Assembly (NCBI RefSeq): GCF_027980145.1
Contig: NZ_JAMZNK010000039.1
Location: 1 to 52,418, forward strand
Reading direction: 5' to 3'
Length of the DNA stretch: 52,418 nt
Source of the DNA: Flavobacterium azizsancarii
GTDB lineage: Bacteria > Bacteroidota > Bacteroidia > Flavobacteriales > Flavobacteriaceae
The first letter of the stretch is position 1; each line of letters opens with the position of its first letter. Positions 17,644 through 27,287 of this stretch are shown here, piece after piece. The position numbers and the translations under genes are program-made. Below the pieces are notes generated by a model, which had not been told where the DNA came from, made no database searches, and worked only from the letters and a program-made list of their open reading frames with translations.

Positions 17644-19752
17644 TTACTTTTTAGGCAAAGCTTTAAAACCCATATTATAAAGCGTGAAAGCTTGAATGTC
17701 TACGTTTTCCTGAATCGTTGCCGCAACAGATTTTCCTGCTCCGTGACCTGCTTTTACATCAATACGAATTAAAACAGGATTGTTCCCTGTTTGTTTTTCT
17801 TGTAATTCAGCCGCAAATTTAAAACTATGTGCAGGAACAACACGGTCATCGTGATCTCCTGTTGTAACCATAGTTGCAGGATATTGAACACCTTTTTTTA
17901 CGTTTTGTACAGGAGAATAACCTTTTAGGTATTCAAACATTTCTTTATTATCCTGAGATGTTCCGTAATCGTAAGCCCAACCTGCACCAGCGGTAAAAGT
18001 ATGGTAACGTAACATATCCATTACACCAACTGCTGGCAAAGCTACCTTCATTAAATCAGGACGCTGTGTCATTGTTGCACCAACTAATAAACCTCCGTTA
18101 GAACCTCCGCGAATCGCTAAGAAATCTGATGAAGTATATTTTTGAGCGATTAAGTATTCACCTGCAGCAATAAAATCGTCAAATACATTTTGTTTTTGCA
18201 ATTTAGTTCCCGCATCATGCCATTTTTTACCATATTCACCACCACCTCTTAAATTGGCAACAGCATAAACTCCGCCGTTTTCCATCCAAACTGCATTTGC
18301 AATGCTGAAACTTGGAGTTAAACTAATGTTGAATCCACCGTAACCATAAAGAATTGTTGGATTTTTACCATCTAATTTTAATCCTTTTTTATACGTGATA
18401 ATCATCGGGATTTTTTTCCCGTCTTTTGAAGTATAGAATACTTGTTTAGATTCGTAATCTTCACTTTTAAAATCAACTTTAGGTTTTTGATATACTTCAG
18501 ATTTACCTGATTTTGGTTCTAATGAATATATCGTTCCCGGAGTTGTGTAATTTGTAAAGCTGTAATACAATGTTTTTTCGTGTTTCTTTCCTCCAAATCC
18601 ACCTGCAGTTCCTACAGCAGGAAGTTTGATTTCACGCACTAATTTTCCTTTATAATCGTATTGTTGTACAAACGAAACAGCATCTTTTGTGTAATTAGCA
18701 AAAAAGTATCCGCCACCAGTTGATGGTGATAAAATATTTTGAGTTTCTTTGATAAAATCCTTCCAGTTTTCTGGTTTAGGATTACTTAAGTCAACAGTAA
18801 CAACACGAGTATTTGGTGCGTTCAAGTCAGTTTCGATAAACAATTTAGTACCTTCATTCTCGATAATCTGATTGTTGCTGTTAAAATTATCTACAATCGT
18901 TACAATCGGGCTGTTCGCTTTCGTTAAATCTTTAATATACAATTCATTCCCGTAAGTAGAATTGGCAGCTGAGATTACCAGGTACTTGTCATCTTCAGTA
19001 ACATAACCACCTATGTATCTGCGTTTTTGATCTGCGCCAAAAATAACTTTATCTTCTTTTTGAGAAGTTCCAAGTTTGTGAAAATATAATTTATGCTGAT
19101 CTGTTTTAGCAGACAATTCACTTCCTTTAGGTTTCTCATAACTAGAGTAATAAAAACCTTCATTCCCGTGCCATGCAATTCCGCTAAATTTTACATCAAC
19201 CAATGTGTCTTCTATTACTTTTTTAGACAAAGCATCAATAATGATTACTTTTCTCCAGTCGCTTCCACCTTCAGAAATGGCATAAGCAGCTTTGCTTCCG
19301 TCTTTAGAAAAATCTAAACCACCAAGAGAAGTTGTTCCGTCTTTCGAGAAAGTATTTGGATCTAAGAAAACTTCCTCTTTACCGTCTTGCCCTTTTCTAT
19401 AATATACGGATTGATTCTGAAGTCCGTTGTTTTTTGAATAATAAGTGAATTTTCCTTCTACAAATGGAGCACTGATTTTCTCGTAGTTCCATAATTTCTC
19501 CATGCGTTTTTTAAGTTCGTCACGAAAAGGGATTTTATCTAAATAACCATAAGTAACCTCGTTTTGAGCTTTTACCCAAGCACCGGTTTCAGCTGATTTG
19601 TCGTCTTCAAGCCAACGATATGGATCGTTTACTTTTGTATCAAAATAGACGTCAACTGTTTCGCCTTTCTGGGTTTGTGGATATTGAATTTTATTTTGTG
19701 CAAATGAAATTCCTGCAGTTGTAATTGCCATTAATAGAAATGTTTTTTTCAT
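17644..19752 (-). CDS. Secreted prolyl oligopeptidase (S9A)
   Basis: The 702-residue enzyme has a signal peptide (MKKTFLLMAITTAGISFAQ), a seven-blade beta-propeller over residues ~75-420 and a C-terminal alpha/beta hydrolase domain. The catalytic Ser is in RGGSNGGL (Ser551), the Asp in GDHDDRVVP and the His in AGHGAGK. It resembles the periplasmic prolyl endopeptidase of Elizabethkingia (Flavobacterium) meningoseptica in length, export and motifs. It cleaves short peptides after proline, probably in the periplasm. A TATTTTTG promoter word lies 23 bases before the start, and the gene is monocistronic. Confidence 0.93.
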   Translation of the reverse strand: MKKTFLLMAITTAGISFAQNKIQYPQTQKGETVDVYFDTKVNDPYRWLEDDKSAETGAWVKAQNEVTYGYLDKIPFRDELKKRMEKLWNYEKISAPFVEGKFTYYSKNNGLQNQSVYYRKGQDGKEEVFLDPNTFSKDGTTSLGGLDFSKDGSKAAYAISEGGSDWRKVIIIDALSKKVIEDTLVDVKFSGIAWHGNEGFYYSSYEKPKGSELSAKTDQHKLYFHKLGTSQKEDKVIFGADQKRRYIGGYVTEDDKYLVISAANSTYGNELYIKDLTKANSPIVTIVDNFNSNNQIIENEGTKLFIETDLNAPNTRVVTVDLSNPKPENWKDFIKETQNILSPSTGGGYFFANYTKDAVSFVQQYDYKGKLVREIKLPAVGTAGGFGGKKHEKTLYYSFTNYTTPGTIYSLEPKSGKSEVYQKPKVDFKSEDYESKQVFYTSKDGKKIPMIITYKKGLKLDGKNPTILYGYGGFNISLTPSFSIANAVWMENGGVYAVANLRGGGEYGKKWHDAGTKLQKQNVFDDFIAAGEYLIAQKYTSSDFLAIRGGSNGGLLVGATMTQRPDLMKVALPAVGVMDMLRYHTFTAGAGWAYDYGTSQDNKEMFEYLKGYSPVQNVKKGVQYPATMVTTGDHDDRVVPAHSFKFAAELQEKQTGNNPVLIRIDVKAGHGAGKSVAATIQENVDIQAFTLYNMGFKALPKK

Positions 19753-19774
19753 TGTTTAAGTTTAACAGTTGTCA

Positions 19775-19782
19775 CAAAAATA
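19775..19782 (-). promoter_or_regulatory. Predicted -7 element for the prolyl oligopeptidase gene
   Basis: The minus-strand word is TATTTTTG, 23 bases before the start codon, giving a leader under 20 bases. No clear -33 TTG. Confidence 0.45.
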
Positions 19783-19810
19783 GCGTTTTTTGTTAGATCA
19801 GTACCTATTT

Positions 19811-20079
19811 AACCGCAAAGTCCGCAAAGATTTTATTTAATAATGCTTTTAAAAAATACAAAGTTCGCAAAGCTAAATTTACACAAAGCTTTGCGAACTT
19901 TTTGTTTTTATAAAACCAAGCATTTTTAAAAACTTTGCATTTTACCCACCAGCTTTAAAAAAAAGCGTTGTGTTATTTGCGGTAAAATCAGGTTGTATTA
20001 GTAAGAATCAACACAAAGCTTTGCGAACTTTGTGTTTTATCAAACAGCTTTACAAAAAAGACTTTGCGTGCTTTGCGGT
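19811..20079. repeat. Nested CCGCAAAG/TTCGCAAAGCT inverted-repeat element
   Basis: The outer arms are AACCGCAAAGTCCGCAAAG (19811-19829) and CTTTGCGTGCTTTGCGGT (about 20062-20079). Inside are AAGTTCGCAAAGCT (about 19861-19874), ACAAAGCTTTGCGAACTTT (about 19883-19901) and a second copy of the latter at 20012-20030. These are the same inner words as in the 17265-17623 element and in 40851-40962. The gap of 433 bases has no visible gene. Confidence 0.8.
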
Positions 20080-20185
20080 AAAATTTTTCAGCAAAGTAAT
20101 ACAAAGCTAAACCACGTAAGAAATACAAGTTCAACCAAAAACAAAAATAAACTGATATTATACTTACATAGTTTAATTAAAAAGC

Positions 20186-22393
20186 TTATAAGTTGAAGTT
20201 GACTCCCAGAACAATATTTCGTCCAATGTTAGGGATTCCGTCTGTTTTTAATCTTGATAAGTGAGCAATATATTTTTTGTCGAATAAGTTGTTTCCGTTC
20301 AGGTTCACATCAAAAGCATGTTTCCCTAATTTTACCGTTCCGCCAAAGCCAAGATTCACCAAAGTATATCCGTTTGAAGCCGTTTCAAAACCACTAACAT
20401 TATTTTGATTGAAAGTCGAAGAAACGTTTAAAGAAGCATATCCTTCTTCGAACCAGTTTTTAATTTTAAATTCAGTTCTAAGTGTATTGTTCCAGTTGTT
20501 TGCCGGAATTAATGGCAAATAATCACCATTTTGTTTTTTACCGGTTACGGTTTCAAAACTGGTTTCAAAATGTAACCAATCAAGTGGATGCGGATGAAAG
20601 TGGAAACCAACTTCACCACCGTACAATTTTGCATTATTCTGAGTATAAGCAAAAACATCATTGTCCTCGCGAGTTTCTCCAGTTGGCGAAGTGTAGATAT
20701 AATTGTTGATATGATTATAGAATCCGTTAATAAAGAACTCAAAATGCGTGTTTTTATATTCCAGATTTAAATCAGTCTGAACATTTTGCTCTGTTTTCAA
20801 ATCAGCATTTCCAATTTCATATCTATTGGTTCCTTCGTGAACCCCATTTGAAGTCAGTTCAGCTAAATTTGGAGCTCTAAACCCAGATGCTACATTCAGT
20901 CGAAGTGTTAATGGTTCTGCCAGTTTTGTTTTATATCCTAAAGAAGCATTAAAACTGTCAAATGACCTGTCTAAAGGTAAAAAGTAACCTTCTTCGCCTT
21001 CTGTTCCGTGTGCGATAGATGTAATATTTCGGTTATCAAAACGCAATCCGGCCTGAACAACACTATTGTTCCATTCGTAATTTGCCGTTCCAAAAACACC
21101 AAAATCATTTGTGGTAGCATCCGGAATCAAATATTCTTCGCCAGAATTTTTGTTTGTTTGATGCATTCCCTGAACACCCAAAATAGTTTCAATTTTTCCC
21201 AATTTCGGAAAATGGTACTTCGCATTATAATTAAAAGTATTCAGTTTCATATGAAGCGAAGCATCGTTACTATCTTCAAACTCACTTCTGTCATTGGCAA
21301 TATATCCTAAATCAACATCTAATTTCGAGTTTTGAAAAAATATAACATTGTTTAAACTCAATAAATGATTGAAGATTCCTTGTCTCGGGAACTCTGTATT
21401 TTTGCTGGTAGATTGTTCTCCAATTCCGTTATCCGGCATTCCAAGATCCAGTTTGTTGTAGTTGTATCTTAAAACACTTGAGAAACTAGAGTTGCTGTAT
21501 CCAATTCCGGTTTTAAAATCAGTTTCGTTATAACGGGTATTAGTTACACGTTCCCCATCAGCAATTTTATAATCAGAATGGGAGTTGAAACTTCCGCGAA
21601 CTAAGAATTTCCAGTTATCAGTAGAGGTTTTTAAACCAAGCGAAGAATTGCTTCCTTGAGTATTAGTAAAGTATTTTTGGCTAAAATTTGCTTTGAAAGT
21701 ATTTGCATCAGCAAATTTCTCTGGATTAAAATATAAAACTCCTCCCAGAGCATCAGAACCGTATAATAAAGAAGCTGGGCCTTTGATCACTTCAACACTT
21801 TCGATTCCGGCATCATTTAAACCTAAACCATGTTCGTCTCCAAACTGTTGATTTTCGATACGAACACCTTGAGAATATACTAGAACTCGATTTCCGCTTA
21901 ATCCGCGAATAACCGGCTTACCAATAGAAGTTCCCGTAGAAATCTGAGAAACCCCCGGAATCGTTGCTAAACCTTCGATTAAAGTAGAAGTTCCTTTTTG
22001 CTGTAATGTTTTGATACTTTCGTGTTCAACCTTCATCACGTTTTGCGATTGTAGTTTGTTGAAAGGTGTTGAAACGACAACTTCGTCCATTTCAAAAACA
22101 GATTCAGTAAGTGTTATGTTTATTGTGTTTTCTTTTAAGAGTTTTGTAATTGATTTACTCTGAGTTGTAAATCCAACAAAAGTGAAAGAAAGTCGGAAAC
22201 TTCCGTTTGGGAGATTCTTAAAATCATATTTTCCGTTCGCATCAGTCGTTGTTCCTTTGTGTAATTCAGGAGCATAAACAGACACGTTTGCCAATGGTTG
22301 GTTCTCAAGATTTGTTACTGTTCCTGAAACCGAATTTTGAGCAGAAAGAATGCTCGAAAACCCTAAAATAAGGGCTAATATTAGTTTTTTCAT
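20186..22393 (-). CDS. TonB-dependent receptor, probably metal (zinc-type)
   Basis: The 735-residue outer-membrane receptor begins with a signal peptide ending SSILSAQ. It has a carboxypeptidase-regulatory-like domain at ~20-95, a plug domain at ~115-230 (IPGVSQISTGTSIGKPVIRG, GPASLLYGSDALGGV), and a 22-strand barrel ending in VLGVNFNL. The barrel phrase FHFHPHPLDWLHFE, a His-rich loop, resembles zinc receptors of the ZnuD type. No SusD partner is nearby, which argues against polysaccharide uptake. A small His/Cys-rich secreted protein is encoded 164 bases upstream on the same strand, which fits metal handling. The metal is an inference. Confidence 0.9.
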   Translation of the reverse strand: MKKLILALILGFSSILSAQNSVSGTVTNLENQPLANVSVYAPELHKGTTTDANGKYDFKNLPNGSFRLSFTFVGFTTQSKSITKLLKENTINITLTESVFEMDEVVVSTPFNKLQSQNVMKVEHESIKTLQQKGTSTLIEGLATIPGVSQISTGTSIGKPVIRGLSGNRVLVYSQGVRIENQQFGDEHGLGLNDAGIESVEVIKGPASLLYGSDALGGVLYFNPEKFADANTFKANFSQKYFTNTQGSNSSLGLKTSTDNWKFLVRGSFNSHSDYKIADGERVTNTRYNETDFKTGIGYSNSSFSSVLRYNYNKLDLGMPDNGIGEQSTSKNTEFPRQGIFNHLLSLNNVIFFQNSKLDVDLGYIANDRSEFEDSNDASLHMKLNTFNYNAKYHFPKLGKIETILGVQGMHQTNKNSGEEYLIPDATTNDFGVFGTANYEWNNSVVQAGLRFDNRNITSIAHGTEGEEGYFLPLDRSFDSFNASLGYKTKLAEPLTLRLNVASGFRAPNLAELTSNGVHEGTNRYEIGNADLKTEQNVQTDLNLEYKNTHFEFFINGFYNHINNYIYTSPTGETREDNDVFAYTQNNAKLYGGEVGFHFHPHPLDWLHFETSFETVTGKKQNGDYLPLIPANNWNNTLRTEFKIKNWFEEGYASLNVSSTFNQNNVSGFETASNGYTLVNLGFGGTVKLGKHAFDVNLNGNNLFDKKYIAHLSRLKTDGIPNIGRNIVLGVNFNL

Positions 22394-22557
22394 TTGAAAA
22401 TGATGCTATAATTAATTTGATTTTTATCCTTTAAAGCACAATAACTAAAAATAATAGTAAGATTCGCCGATCCTGAAAGTTTCAGAATGGGGAAATCGAC
22501 TAATTTTTTTGAAATTAGATTTAAAAGATCTTTGATTTTATTTCGAAAGTTTCGAAA

Positions 22558-22911
22558 TTAAGAAACTATAGCTTCGGGAGGGCCACGTAATAAATACGGA
22601 CTTTCTGAAAGTGAAAAAACTTTTTCAGGAAGAGAGAAAAAATAAGGGATTTCAGAATTGAAAGTATGAAATTGAAAAGCAAATTGTTCAGGTACTATAT
22701 AACTTCCAAAAACAAAATGACAAACAAAACATACGTCATAATCATGATGTTGATGTGTTATTTCGCCATTAGGATCATTGTAATTATGATGGCATTGTTT
22801 CTCTGAAAGTTGTTTTACAATATGCTCATAACTGTGTATGGACTGAAACAATATTGAGAACAATACCGTTAGAGCCAAAGAAACACTTAATATGAGTTGT
22901 TTTCTTTTCAT
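22558..22911 (-). CDS. Small His/Cys-rich membrane-anchored or secreted protein
   Basis: The product is 117 residues from the ATG at 22911. The frame could begin at a TTG nine bases further up, but a TACCTTTG promoter word overlaps that position, so the ATG is better. The N-terminus (KRKQLILSVSLALTVLFSILF) is a signal anchor. The mature part has HSYEHIVKQ, CHHNYND, HQHHDYDVC and CHFVF, giving ten His and three Cys in about 50 residues. This suits binding of a transition metal such as zinc or copper. It precedes the TonB-dependent receptor and is probably cotranscribed with it. I do not recognise a named family. Confidence 0.7.
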   Translation of the reverse strand: MKRKQLILSVSLALTVLFSILFQSIHSYEHIVKQLSEKQCHHNYNDPNGEITHQHHDYDVCFVCHFVFGSYIVPEQFAFQFHTFNSEIPYFFSLPEKVFSLSESPYLLRGPPEAIVS

Positions 22912-22917
22912 TCCCGA

Positions 22918-22925
22918 CAAAGGTA
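22918..22925 (-). promoter_or_regulatory. Predicted -7 element of the His/Cys-rich gene
   Basis: The minus-strand word TACCTTTG lies only 7 bases before the ATG at 22911, implying a nearly leaderless transcript. No metal-regulator box is recognisable. Confidence 0.4.
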
Positions 22926-23036
22926 TAAAAGATCAAAGTAAAAAAGATTTATTTTTTAGATTCTGTTGCCTATTTCTTGAAAAAAGTGCAGGAAATGATT
23001 TTATTCTCGATCAAAAAGCGAATAATTACGATCTAA

Positions 23037-23068
23037 TTGTATCCTGAACTAGCATTATATTATATTTG
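23037..23068 (+). promoter_or_regulatory. Predicted promoter of the barrel gene at 23133
   Basis: TTG at 23037-23039 and TATATTTG at 23061-23068, with a 21-base spacer, fit the Bacteroidota consensus. Confidence 0.55.
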
Positions 23069-23102
23069 TAAGTAAAATAAATTTACACTAAAAAACGTTT
23101 AC

Positions 23103-23837
23103 TTGAAAAACTCTTTAAAACCAAAATACGATATGCGATTACTTTTCAGTTGTTTGTTTTTAGTATCGTTTTTCAATTCTTTTGCTCAGGAAGTTAAACC
23201 GGAGATAAAGCCTATTGTAAAAATTGACTCATTATATCGTGAGGATCAGTTTTACTTTTCGGTTACCTACAATCTTTTGCTTAACGGACCTACGGGTTTA
23301 AAACAAAATAAATTTTCGGCTGGTGTTTCTGCCGGTTTCTTGCGGGATATGCCTATCAATAAAGACAGAACTATTGCAATTGCAGCAGGTTTTGGTTTGA
23401 GTTACCAAAATTTCTATCAAAATTTTACAGTTTCGAAAAGTGCAGACGGAACAAATGTTTACAATGTAAGTAGTTATAGCGACATTGGTTCGAATAGATA
23501 TAAGCAATATTCTGTAGATGTGCCAATTGAGTTTAGATGGAGAAACTCAACTTACGAAAGTTATAAATTTTGGAGGATTTATAGCGGTGTAAAAATGAGT
23601 TATATATTCTCAGATAAATCAATTTTAAAAGACGGGGATGCCAGTTATAAAGTATCTAATAACAAAGATATCAATCAATTTCAGTACGGAGTTTATGTTT
23701 CGGCAGGTTATAATACCTGGAATGTATATTGCTATTATGGTTTGAATGGTTTATTTGATAAATCAGTTAAAACCGTTTCCGGCGAAAATGTCCAAATGAG
23801 CGCCATGAACATTGGTTTGATTTTTTACATTTTATAA
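23103..23837 (+). CDS. Outer-membrane beta-barrel protein (PorT-like fold)
   Basis: The frame is 244 residues if it starts at the TTG at 23103. An ATG at 23133 gives MRLLFSCLFLVSFFNSFAQ, a complete signal peptide, and is an equally good start. The mature protein has alternating barrel strands (QFYFSVTYNLLLNG, GVSAGFLRDMP, GFGLSYQNFYQNF, YCYYGLNGLF) and ends in MNIGLIFYIL. It resembles the Bacteroidota PorT-type eight-stranded barrels, although this copy is not near type IX secretion genes. Its 3' end overlaps the convergent PAP2-like gene by six bases. Specific function is unknown. Confidence 0.75.
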   Translation: MKNSLKPKYDMRLLFSCLFLVSFFNSFAQEVKPEIKPIVKIDSLYREDQFYFSVTYNLLLNGPTGLKQNKFSAGVSAGFLRDMPINKDRTIAIAAGFGLSYQNFYQNFTVSKSADGTNVYNVSSYSDIGSNRYKQYSVDVPIEFRWRNSTYESYKFWRIYSGVKMSYIFSDKSILKDGDASYKVSNNKDINQFQYGVYVSAGYNTWNVYCYYGLNGLFDKSVKTVSGENVQMSAMNIGLIFYIL

Positions 23838-24437
23838 CCACAAATACAAAAACAGCAATTGCGGAAATATTCCGATAAATGTTCCAATTAATAATTCATT
23901 TGGCGAATGTGCTTCCATTTCTAATCGTGAAGAAGCTACAATACCAGTCATTAAAATCAAAAAAGCGGCCCAATAAGGATTTTGCATTTGAAGATGTATA
24001 TTCAAACCAATTGCAAAAATTGTAAATCCGCTGATTGCCATCATATGCAAGCTTGCTTTTATCTTAAACAAAGAGCATACTAAAGCTAAAATAGTACTAA
24101 ATAAGGCACCAAGAAAAAAGAAATGTAATTCAGGATATCGAGCAATGACAATACTTCTTTTTACCAATAAAATATACAAAAAACACTGTAAAATAAGAGG
24201 GATTCTGCGTTGAGATGTTTCATGAATCATCACCGATTTGACATGTCCGGTCGAACGAAGCAATAAGAAAAACAATACCGGTACCAAAATCGTAATAATC
24301 AGAATCTGAAATAAAACATAATACTTTTCCTGATTGGTAAAAGCATCATTTTTGCAAAAAAGATAAAATAAAGTAGCATACATCGAGATAAAAATCGGAT
24401 GTAATATATAGGAAAATATAGGGAGTATTTTTTTCAA
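23832..24437 (-). CDS. PAP2-superfamily-like membrane protein
   Basis: I take the TTG at 24437 as the start, giving 201 residues beginning with KKILPIFSYILHPIFIS. A longer frame reaches 24539 but its extra part is poor. There are about five or six membrane segments. The ending 'SSRLEMEAHSPNELLIGTFIG' looks like the last motif of PAP2 phosphatase-like proteins in Bacteroidota. The usual catalytic KxxxxxxRP and PSGH motifs are not visible, so enzymatic activity is doubtful. It is convergent with the barrel gene. Confidence 0.6.
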   Translation of the reverse strand: MKKILPIFSYILHPIFISMYATLFYLFCKNDAFTNQEKYYVLFQILIITILVPVLFFLLLRSTGHVKSVMIHETSQRRIPLILQCFLYILLVKRSIVIARYPELHFFFLGALFSTILALVCSLFKIKASLHMMAISGFTIFAIGLNIHLQMQNPYWAAFLILMTGIVASSRLEMEAHSPNELLIGTFIGIFPQLLFLYLWL

Positions 24438-24535
24438 AACGTTGTGTTTAGTGGTGTTAGCAAATATAAACAAATAATGTTTTTTGCAATGAATTTCACT
24501 AATTTTTAAGGATTTTAATTTGCCGTAATTTTTTG

Positions 24536-24717
24536 CCACAGATTAAAAAGATTAAAAATGATTTGTTATGGGTGTAGTTTTTTTGCCACGAATTCACGAA
24601 TTAGAATTGGTGTAGATTGGTGTAATTCGTGGCAAATTTTTTTCTAATCCGTGATAATCTGTTAATCTGTGGCAAAACGAATAATTAGTGAAAATTTGTG
24701 AAATTGGTGGCAAACCT
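24536..24717. repeat. Nested TTTGCCAC inverted-repeat element upstream of murF-alr
   Basis: The outer arms are TTTTGCCACAGATTAAAAAG (from 24532) and TTAATCTGTGGCAAAA (about 24661-24676). The inner arms are TTTGCCACGAATTCACGAAT (about 24582-24601) and TGTAATTCGTGGCAAATT (about 24621-24638). A third partial copy, TGAAATTGGTGGCAAA, ends at about 24714, just before the murF-alr promoter word. The element contributes the TTG at 24704-24706 used as a possible -33 element. Confidence 0.75.
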
Positions 24718-24730
24718 TTTTTTAAATTTG
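24704..24730 (+). promoter_or_regulatory. Predicted promoter of murF-alr
   Basis: TTG at 24704-24706 and TAAATTTG at 24723-24730 with a 16-base spacer, 18 bases before the ATG. The -33 part lies within a repeat element. Confidence 0.5.
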
Positions 24731-24747
24731 ACAAAAAGATTTTCTAA

Positions 24748-27219
24748 ATGAGCATAAATTTAAAAAGCCTAATCCCGGTTCTTAATGCCGAATGGATGGG
24801 CTCAAACACTGATATTTTTATTGATCACATTTCAATCGATAGCCGTTCGTTACAAAACGGATCTGAAACGTTGTTTATTGCCTTATCTGGTGTTAATAAT
24901 GACGCTCATTTGTATATTGCAGAATTGATCGAAAAAGGTGTTCAAAATTTTGTTGTTCAATATATTCCTGAAAACGCTTTAGGAAAAGCCAATTTTTTAG
25001 TAGTAAAAAACACGCTTAATGCACTGCATGAATTTGCCGCATATTATCGTAATCTTTTTCATTTTCCCATTATCGGATTGACCGGAAGCAATGGTAAAAC
25101 GATAGTAAAAGAATGGCTTAATTTCTTGTTGAGCCCCGATTTTAATATAATTCGAAGTCCAAAAAGCTATAACTCGCAAGTTGGAGTTCCGTTATCCCTA
25201 ATTGCTATTAATGAAAAACACAATTTAGGAATTTTTGAAGCCGGAATTTCGACGGTTAATGAAATGGTCAATCTCGAAAAAATCATTAAGCCTACCATTG
25301 GTGTTTTAACCAACATTGGTTCTGCGCATGATGAAGGTTTTGAAAACCAGCAGCAAAAAATCAATGAGAAATTGTTATTATTCAAAGAGTCAGCAGTAAT
25401 AATTTATCAAAAGAATCTACTTGTAGATCAATGTCTGACTTTGTTTTGTACTAAATATCCATTACAAGAAAGGGATCTTTTTTCATGGAGTTTTACAGAT
25501 GTTTCTGCGGACGTTTTTATTCTGAAAAGAGAGAATAAAAGCGATTCAACCAATATTAAATACCAATATAAAGGAGAAAACTTCGATTTAGAAATTCCGT
25601 TTAGTGACTCAGCTTCTATAGAAAATGCTGTTTCCTGTTTAGTCGTTTTGCTTTATTTTAAATATGATTCTGAAACTATTCAAAATAGGGTTCAGAATCT
25701 GTATCCGGTACAAATGCGCCTGGAAGTAAAAAACGGAATCAATAATTGCAGTATTATTGATGATAGTTACAGCTCTGATTTTGAATCGCTGAAAATTGCC
25801 CTCGATTTTTTAGAAAGCCAACAAAAAAAGAATGCTTCAAAAACTATTATTTTGTCAGATATTGTTCAAAGCGGATTCTCTAATAAAGAGCTGTATTCTA
25901 AAGTTGCGCAATTAATTACTGATAATAATATAAACAGAGTAATCGCTATTGGAGCAACCATCTCATCTTTTGCAGATCAATTTTCTAATTGTATTACCTT
26001 TCAAAATACAGCTGAATTTATTGCTCATATTGAAAGCCTGAATTTCGAAAATGAAACCATATTGATAAAAGGAGCAAGATCATTTCAGTTCGAAGAGATT
26101 GTTTCTTTATTAGAAGAAAAAACACATGAAACAATTCTCGAGATTAATCTGAATTCAATAAGTCATAACCTGAATTATTATAAATCAAAATTAGCCAATA
26201 ACGTCAAATTGATGGTTATGGTAAAAGCATTTGGTTACGGAAACGGAGGATTGGAAATTGCTAAATTGCTTGAACATCATAAGGTAGATTATTTAGGTGT
26301 GGCTTTTGCCGATGAAGGAATCTCACTGAAAAATGGCGGAATAAAATTGCCAATTATGGTTTTGAATCCGGAATCGACCAGTTTTCCTTCGATTATTCAA
26401 TACAACTTAGAACCTGAAATTTATAGCGTAAAAGGCTTGAAAGCTTTTCTTAAAATTGCCAAAGAAAAGAACTTAAAAGATTTTCCGATTCATATAAAAT
26501 TAGACACAGGAATGCATCGTTTGGGTTTTGAGGAAAATACATTGGACGAATTGATTCAGACTTTAAAAGGAAATTCAACGGTGAAAGTAAAAAGTGTTTT
26601 ATCTCATTTGGCAACAAGTGATGAAGTACGACATTTTGATTTTGTTCATTCGCAAATTAATTTATTCGAAAAATTATCGTCCCGATTAATTTCAGTATTA
26701 AATATTAATCCAATTCGCCATATTTTGAATACGTCCGGAATCAGCAATTTCCCGGATGCACAATATAATATGGTGCGATTAGGAATTGGTTTGTACGGAG
26801 TTTCAAACGATCCGGCAGAACAAAAATACCTGGAAAATGTAGGGACATTAAAATCCATTATTTCTCAGGTTCGAACGATTCCTGGCGGCGACAGCGTTGG
26901 TTATGGCCGACGTTTCATGGCTGAGAAAGAAACTAAAATTGCAACAATCCCAATAGGCTATGCTGACGGTATTTCTCGCTTATGGGGAAATTTGGTTGGA
27001 TATGTTGTTATTAAAAATCAAAAAGCCCAAATTGTTGGCAATGTTTGTATGGATATGCTCATGGTAGATGTGACTCATATTGATTGTAAAGAAGGCGATC
27101 CTGTAATTATTTTTGGAGAAAATCCAACGGTCGTGGAGATGGCAGTAGCTTTAAAAACAATTCCTTATGAGATCATGACCAGTATTTCGCAACGCGTAAA
27201 AAGGGTATTTTTTAGATAG
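24748..27219 (+). CDS. Bifunctional MurF-like ligase / alanine racemase
   Basis: The 823-residue protein fuses two peptidoglycan enzymes. Residues 1-~450 are MurF-like: ATP loop GSNGKT near 114-119, NIGSAHDEGF with the conserved His, and DDSYSSDFESL where stand-alone MurF has DDSYNANP. From ~460 on is an alanine racemase: PLP Lys in MVMVKAFGYGNG near 493, RLGIGLYGV, and the catalytic Tyr in VGYGRRF near 718. MurF joins D-Ala-D-Ala to the UDP-MurNAc tripeptide and Alr makes D-Ala. The fusion is typical of Bacteroidota. The altered YNANP region makes ligase activity less certain than racemase activity. mscL follows closely. Confidence 0.92.
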   Translation: MSINLKSLIPVLNAEWMGSNTDIFIDHISIDSRSLQNGSETLFIALSGVNNDAHLYIAELIEKGVQNFVVQYIPENALGKANFLVVKNTLNALHEFAAYYRNLFHFPIIGLTGSNGKTIVKEWLNFLLSPDFNIIRSPKSYNSQVGVPLSLIAINEKHNLGIFEAGISTVNEMVNLEKIIKPTIGVLTNIGSAHDEGFENQQQKINEKLLLFKESAVIIYQKNLLVDQCLTLFCTKYPLQERDLFSWSFTDVSADVFILKRENKSDSTNIKYQYKGENFDLEIPFSDSASIENAVSCLVVLLYFKYDSETIQNRVQNLYPVQMRLEVKNGINNCSIIDDSYSSDFESLKIALDFLESQQKKNASKTIILSDIVQSGFSNKELYSKVAQLITDNNINRVIAIGATISSFADQFSNCITFQNTAEFIAHIESLNFENETILIKGARSFQFEEIVSLLEEKTHETILEINLNSISHNLNYYKSKLANNVKLMVMVKAFGYGNGGLEIAKLLEHHKVDYLGVAFADEGISLKNGGIKLPIMVLNPESTSFPSIIQYNLEPEIYSVKGLKAFLKIAKEKNLKDFPIHIKLDTGMHRLGFEENTLDELIQTLKGNSTVKVKSVLSHLATSDEVRHFDFVHSQINLFEKLSSRLISVLNINPIRHILNTSGISNFPDAQYNMVRLGIGLYGVSNDPAEQKYLENVGTLKSIISQVRTIPGGDSVGYGRRFMAEKETKIATIPIGYADGISRLWGNLVGYVVIKNQKAQIVGNVCMDMLMVDVTHIDCKEGDPVIIFGENPTVVEMAVALKTIPYEIMTSISQRVKRVFFR

Positions 27220-27287
27220 AATTATGAAATTATGCAGAAAATTACGTATTTTCGATATCAATTAATTATAAACTAAAATAAACAATT

